Part shown: piece by piece, positions 60,862 through 64,000 of the stretch
Layout of the letters: each line of letters opens with the position of its first letter
How positions within the stretch are numbered: the stretch's first letter is position 1
NCBI RefSeq assembly: GCF_004362015.1
Contig: NZ_SNWW01000002.1
Location: 558,001-622,000, forward strand
DNA length: 64,000 nucleotides
Reading direction: 5' to 3'
Origin: Flavobacterium chryseum
GTDB taxonomy: Bacteria > Bacteroidota > Bacteroidia > Flavobacteriales > Flavobacteriaceae
Made by a program: the position numbers and the translations under genes
Notes under the pieces: generated by a model
Databases searched by the model: none
The model's input: the letters and a program-made list of their open reading frames with translations, nothing else
Told to the model about the DNA's origin: nothing

Positions 60862-62103
60862 ATGCAGCATTGGGATATACTTTTATCAAATCAGGTAAAT
60901 AAAAAAGCATTTATTGAAAGCTTGCTTTCCGGAGAAGCAAAAGGCGAATTAGCTGATTTTAATAATCAAAAAGGAATCCTGTTTTCTGATATTGCGATCG
61001 AGAAATTCATCGAAAGAGAATATCAATATGACATTGTTGAAGCTTCACCGGAATCGCACCGACAGTTACGCACTTTTTCATCTGGAGAGCGTAAGAAAGA
61101 ATTTTTAAAATACTGCATCAATCAAAAACCTGATTTTATCATTTTTGATAATCCGTTTGATCATTTAGATCAGGCTTCGAGAGTAATTTTAGCAGAATCT
61201 CTAAAAGATTTAGTTGAAGTTACAGCTATTATTCAAATCGTAAATCGTGTTACTGATGTACTTCATTTTGTTCCGAATAAAGCACAAATTAAAGACAACA
61301 CATTCGAATTACATCCGATTGCACAAACCGAAAGTCATTTTAAAACCTTAAATACATCGGCAATTCCAAAAGCAATTGAGCCGCATCCCTTCCACGAAAG
61401 TGTATTAATTAAAATGGAAAATATTTCTGTCAGTTATGATGATCGAAAGATTCTCGACAACATTTCATGGACAATTAAACAAGGTGAATTCTGGCAATTA
61501 ATTGGCCCGAACGGTTCAGGAAAAAGTACTATTTTGTCTCTAATTACAGGTGACAACTCAAAAGGTTTTGGACAGGATTTATTTTTATTCGGAAGAAAAA
61601 AAGGAAGCGGCGAAAGCGTTTGGGACATCAAAAAACAAATCGGAATTTTCACGACTTCAATGACCGATTTATTTCAAAAAAGCCACACTTTAGAAGAAAT
61701 GATTCTGTCCGGATTTTTCGATTCAATCGGGCTTTATATTGAACCAACCACGCATCAAAAACAAATTGTTTCGCAATGGCTTGAAGTAATCGAAATGACA
61801 CATTTAAGAAAAAAACGTTTTATTGATCTTTCAATCGGTCAGCAAAGAGTAGCTTTAATTGTGCGTGCGGTTTTAAAACATCCGCCATTATTAATTCTTG
61901 ATGAACCTGTAGAAGGTCTAGACGACGAAAATGTCGATTTGGTAATTCAGCTTATCAATACCATTAAACAAGAAACTAACGTCAGTATTTTGTACGTTTC
62001 ACATCGCATAGAACAAGGCCTTGCTCCTACTTCGGTTTTTGAATTATTACCAACTGAAACAGGCTCAATCGGTAAAATAAAATATCATTCAGAATTGAAT
62101 TAA
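60862..62103 (+). CDS. ModF-like tandem ABC ATPase with a degenerate first domain
   Basis: The 413-residue protein has two ATPase units and no membrane helices. In the first, the Walker A loop is missing (residues 1-25 read LLSNQVNKKAFIESLLSGE where GxxGxGKS is expected), although the signature TFSSGERKK (71-79) and Walker B DFIIFDNPFDHLD remain. The second is complete: LIGPNGSGKST (213-223), signature LSIGQQ (323-328) and LLILDEPVEGLDD (343-355). ModF/PhrA-type proteins have this layout and unclear jobs, linked to molybdate or stress. It is last in the DUF1398/sulfurtransferase run. Confidence 0.85.
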   Translation: MQHWDILLSNQVNKKAFIESLLSGEAKGELADFNNQKGILFSDIAIEKFIEREYQYDIVEASPESHRQLRTFSSGERKKEFLKYCINQKPDFIIFDNPFDHLDQASRVILAESLKDLVEVTAIIQIVNRVTDVLHFVPNKAQIKDNTFELHPIAQTESHFKTLNTSAIPKAIEPHPFHESVLIKMENISVSYDDRKILDNISWTIKQGEFWQLIGPNGSGKSTILSLITGDNSKGFGQDLFLFGRKKGSGESVWDIKKQIGIFTTSMTDLFQKSHTLEEMILSGFFDSIGLYIEPTTHQKQIVSQWLEVIEMTHLRKKRFIDLSIGQQRVALIVRAVLKHPPLLILDEPVEGLDDENVDLVIQLINTIKQETNVSILYVSHRIEQGLAPTSVFELLPTETGSIGKIKYHSELN

Positions 62104-62116
62104 AAAATAATATTTT

Positions 62117-62223
62117 ACCATTAAGATATTAAGTTAATTAAGAAGTGCGCTTAATTTTTCTTTCTTAGAATATTAAGTTTGTTAAGAACTGACTGCACTT
62201 AATTAACTTAATATCTTAATGGT
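62117..62223. repeat. TTAAG-word perfect 26-base inverted repeat
   Basis: Arms at 62117-62142 and 62198-62223 are exactly complementary over 26 bases. The core is TTAAGATATTAAGTTAATTA and the flanks continue with related TTAAG words. It lies between convergent genes, just ahead of a normal terminator. Confidence 0.75.
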
Positions 62224-62229
62224 GAAATA

Positions 62230-62257
62230 AAAAAAGCTCCAATTTGGAGCTTTTTTT
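62230..62257. terminator. bidirectional terminator between the ABC ATPase gene and rluD
   Basis: AAAAAAGCTCC and GGAGCTTTTTTT form a short stem with an AATTT loop, with A and T runs on both sides, suiting convergent transcription. Confidence 0.85.
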
Positions 62258-62324
62258 AATAATCGGAAAATCTATTTTCTTTATTCTATTTTCTTTCTTC
62301 TGAATCTAAAATCTTAAGTCAAAA

Positions 62325-63368
62325 TTAATTTTCTTCTTCTTCCATAGCATGTGTCTTTCCATAATTGCGCCATTTTTCGATGCAATCCTGAAAATCCTGA
62401 GGCAATTCTGTGTCAAAACGCATCATTTCGCCAGTTGTCGGGTGAACAAAACCAAGTGTTTTAGCATGCAGCGCCTGACGTGGCAACGCTTTAAAACAGT
62501 TTTCGATAAACTGTTTGTATTTCGTAAAAGTAGTTCCCTTCAAAATCAAATGTCCACCGTAGCGTTCGTCATTAAACAACGGATGTCCGATGTGTTTCAT
62601 GTGTGCACGAATTTGGTGTGTTCTTCCGGTTTCTAATTTGCAAGAAATCAAAGTTACATATCCAAAACGTTCCAAAACCTTATAATGCGTAATTGCAGGT
62701 TTTCCTATTTCAGGATCTGCAAATACGGCCATTTGCATACGGTCTTTCAAGTGTCGGGCAAGATTACCTTCAATTGTTCCTTCCTCTTCGGCAACATTTC
62801 CCCAAACAAGGGCAATATATTCACGTTCAGAAGTTTTAGCTTCAAATTGTTTTGCCAAATGCGTCATAGCCGCTTCAGTTTTGGCAACAACCAAAAGTCC
62901 AGACGTATCTTTATCAATTCTATGAACCAAACCTGGGCGTTCACTGCTGTTCATTGGCAAATTATCAAAATGATGTGCCAAAGCATTCACAAGCGTTCCC
63001 GTATAATTTCCGTGACCAGGATGTACAACCATTCCCGGCTCTTTGTTAATTAATAAAAGTGCATCATCTTCATAAACAATATTCAACGGAAGATCTTCCG
63101 GAAGAATATGGTTTTCAAACGGTGGATGTGTTAACATAACCGTCACTACATCAAACGGTTTTACTTTATAATTTGACTTTACAGGAATATCATTTACAAA
63201 AATGTTTCCTTCAGTAGCTGCGTTCTGAATTTTATTTCTCGTCGCATTCTGAATCAAATTCATTAAATATTTGTCAATACGCAAAAGCGCCTGACCTTTA
63301 GGTACTTCAAATCTAAAATGTTCGAATAATTCGTCTTCCAGATCTAAATTTTCATTATTATTGTTCAT
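62325..63368 (-). CDS. rluD: 23S rRNA pseudouridine synthase RluD family
   Basis: RluD-type enzymes make pseudouridines in helix 69 of 23S rRNA. An S4 RNA-binding domain lies at about 28-80 (LLRIDKYLMNLIQNATRNKI). The catalytic domain has RPGLVHRIDKDTSGLLVVAK, where Asp152 of HRID is the expected nucleophile. It is followed by YIALVWGNVAEEEGTIEG, RTHQIRAHMKHIGHPLFND and LPRQALHAKTLGFVHPTTG. The length of 347 is normal. It overlaps the upstream PASTA gene by 11 bases, so the two are coupled. Confidence 0.94.
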   Translation of the reverse strand: MNNNNENLDLEDELFEHFRFEVPKGQALLRIDKYLMNLIQNATRNKIQNAATEGNIFVNDIPVKSNYKVKPFDVVTVMLTHPPFENHILPEDLPLNIVYEDDALLLINKEPGMVVHPGHGNYTGTLVNALAHHFDNLPMNSSERPGLVHRIDKDTSGLLVVAKTEAAMTHLAKQFEAKTSEREYIALVWGNVAEEEGTIEGNLARHLKDRMQMAVFADPEIGKPAITHYKVLERFGYVTLISCKLETGRTHQIRAHMKHIGHPLFNDERYGGHLILKGTTFTKYKQFIENCFKALPRQALHAKTLGFVHPTTGEMMRFDTELPQDFQDCIEKWRNYGKTHAMEEEEN

Positions 63369-63981
63369 CTTGTGGGGTTTCAGTAGCTGGCGCAGCTAAA
63401 CTGTCATTTGCCTGACTTTCATCTACATAAGTTGCTTTTCCGTCTCCTAAAACCAAATCAATTTTAGAAGCTTTTAGCACGCGGTCACCTACTTTTAAGT
63501 TTCTGCCTTTATAACGCATTTCCAATACCATATCTTTTCCTAAGTTTGGGATATAAGTAATCGTTCCTTCTTCAAGCCCTAAAGCTTTCAATGTTGGAAC
63601 TGCTTCGCGATATGTTTTTTCAATTAAATCAGGGATTTTAACAGATGAAAATCCTGATGCATTAATTTTAATATATATTTTTCTTCCTTCTTTTACTTTA
63701 GTTCCCGGCAACGGATCTTGCTCAACAACACTATATTTAGGAAATCCACTTCGGTAATCAACACTATCCAAAAGCACATAATCAAGATCTAATTCGTCTA
63801 ATTTAGACTCTACTTGCTCCTCCGTTAATTTAGACAAATTCGGAACTGTAATTTCATGTCCGTGATCAGTTGTAAACGTCAACCAATGCATAAATAAATA
63901 TACTAAAACGACAACAATTCCAATGGCAATTAATATTTGTATAAAAAATACTCGGCTTGTTAAATACTTACGTAAACTCAT
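63358..63981 (-). CDS. PASTA-domain membrane protein
   Basis: One N-terminal transmembrane helix (about residues 12-32, IQILIAIGIVVVLVYLFMHW) anchors an extracytoplasmic region with two to three PASTA units: VPNLSKLTEEQVESKLDELD, VVEQDPLPGTKVKEGRKIYI, IPDLIEKTYREAVPTLKALG and GDRVLKASKIDLVLGDG. PASTA domains bind peptidoglycan-type ligands in Gram-positives; in flavobacteria this stand-alone protein next to rluD is conserved, but its role is not set. There is no kinase domain. Confidence 0.9.
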   Translation of the reverse strand: MSLRKYLTSRVFFIQILIAIGIVVVLVYLFMHWLTFTTDHGHEITVPNLSKLTEEQVESKLDELDLDYVLLDSVDYRSGFPKYSVVEQDPLPGTKVKEGRKIYIKINASGFSSVKIPDLIEKTYREAVPTLKALGLEEGTITYIPNLGKDMVLEMRYKGRNLKVGDRVLKASKIDLVLGDGKATYVDESQANDSLAAPATETPQDEQ

Positions 63982-64000
63982 AAATTTATTTTTAGTTGTG

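Noticed and set aside
1-64000. tRNA, rRNA, CRISPR arrays, insertion sequences or prophage
   Set aside because: I saw no cloverleaf, no regularly spaced identical repeats, no transposase or integrase motifs and no phage structural genes on either strand.

Overview
The window looks like chromosomal DNA of a soil- or plant-associated Flavobacterium or a close relative. The evidence is AT-rich sequence, a SusC/SusD pair, a type IX secretion sorting domain, lipoproteins with acidic residues after the cysteine, promoter boxes of the TAnnTTTG type, and gene blocks typical of Flavobacteriaceae (folP/DUF1599/BT_3928-type DoxX/tpiA/prmA/clpS; pta/ackA; PASTA protein/rluD). I see no tRNA, rRNA, CRISPR array, transposase or prophage.

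Layout. 1-8 kb: a truncated YihY-type membrane protein, nadC, an AlkC-like DNA glycosylase, a pirin/OsmC/GNAT operon, a secreted adenosine deaminase, a small monooxygenase and rlmH. 8-19 kb: a housekeeping block (folP, DUF1599, DoxX-like, TlpA-like lipoprotein, tpiA, prmA, clpS) into which a DUF2750 gene, a secreted hydrolase and a large unrecognised secreted-protein pair are set. 18.7-26 kb: an operon joining an alkylglycerol-monooxygenase-like protein to a YhhN lysoplasmalogenase, then small envelope proteins, an arylamine N-acetyltransferase, kdsA, a barrel-like protein, and a permuted NlpC/P60-type hydrolase and a Coq4-like protein that share an upstream motif. 26-43 kb: an M28 peptidase and a polysaccharide-utilisation locus with GH43, GH3, a serine hydrolase, a GH144-like lipoprotein, an FN3 surface protein, SusD, SusC and a membrane-spanning propeller/LuxR regulator. 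43-50 kb: ackA, pta, corA and dnaK. 50-64 kb: a Na+/H+ antiporter, a barrel protein, a frameshifted saccharopine-dehydrogenase-like gene, a thioesterase, a large secreted pectate-lyase-like protein, two hydrolase/DinB-like genes, DUF1398, a mercaptopyruvate sulfurtransferase, a ModF-like ABC protein, rluD and a PASTA protein.

How the genes work together. In the utilisation locus, SusC and SusD would import oligosaccharides released by the surface GH144-like enzyme, and the periplasmic GH3 would finish them to glucose. The set best fits beta-1,2-glucan, but the substrate is inferred. Repeated TACATCA boxes lie in front of susC and recur at the ends of a perfect hairpin after susD. The pairing of an AGMO-like monooxygenase with a lysoplasmalogenase suggests a two-enzyme route for breaking ether lipids. 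Intergenic DNA is unusually rich in long hairpins built from a few recurring words.

Limits: all family calls come from reading motifs, with no database search. Starts were moved from the longest open frame where a signal peptide, a lipobox or a promoter box argued for it.
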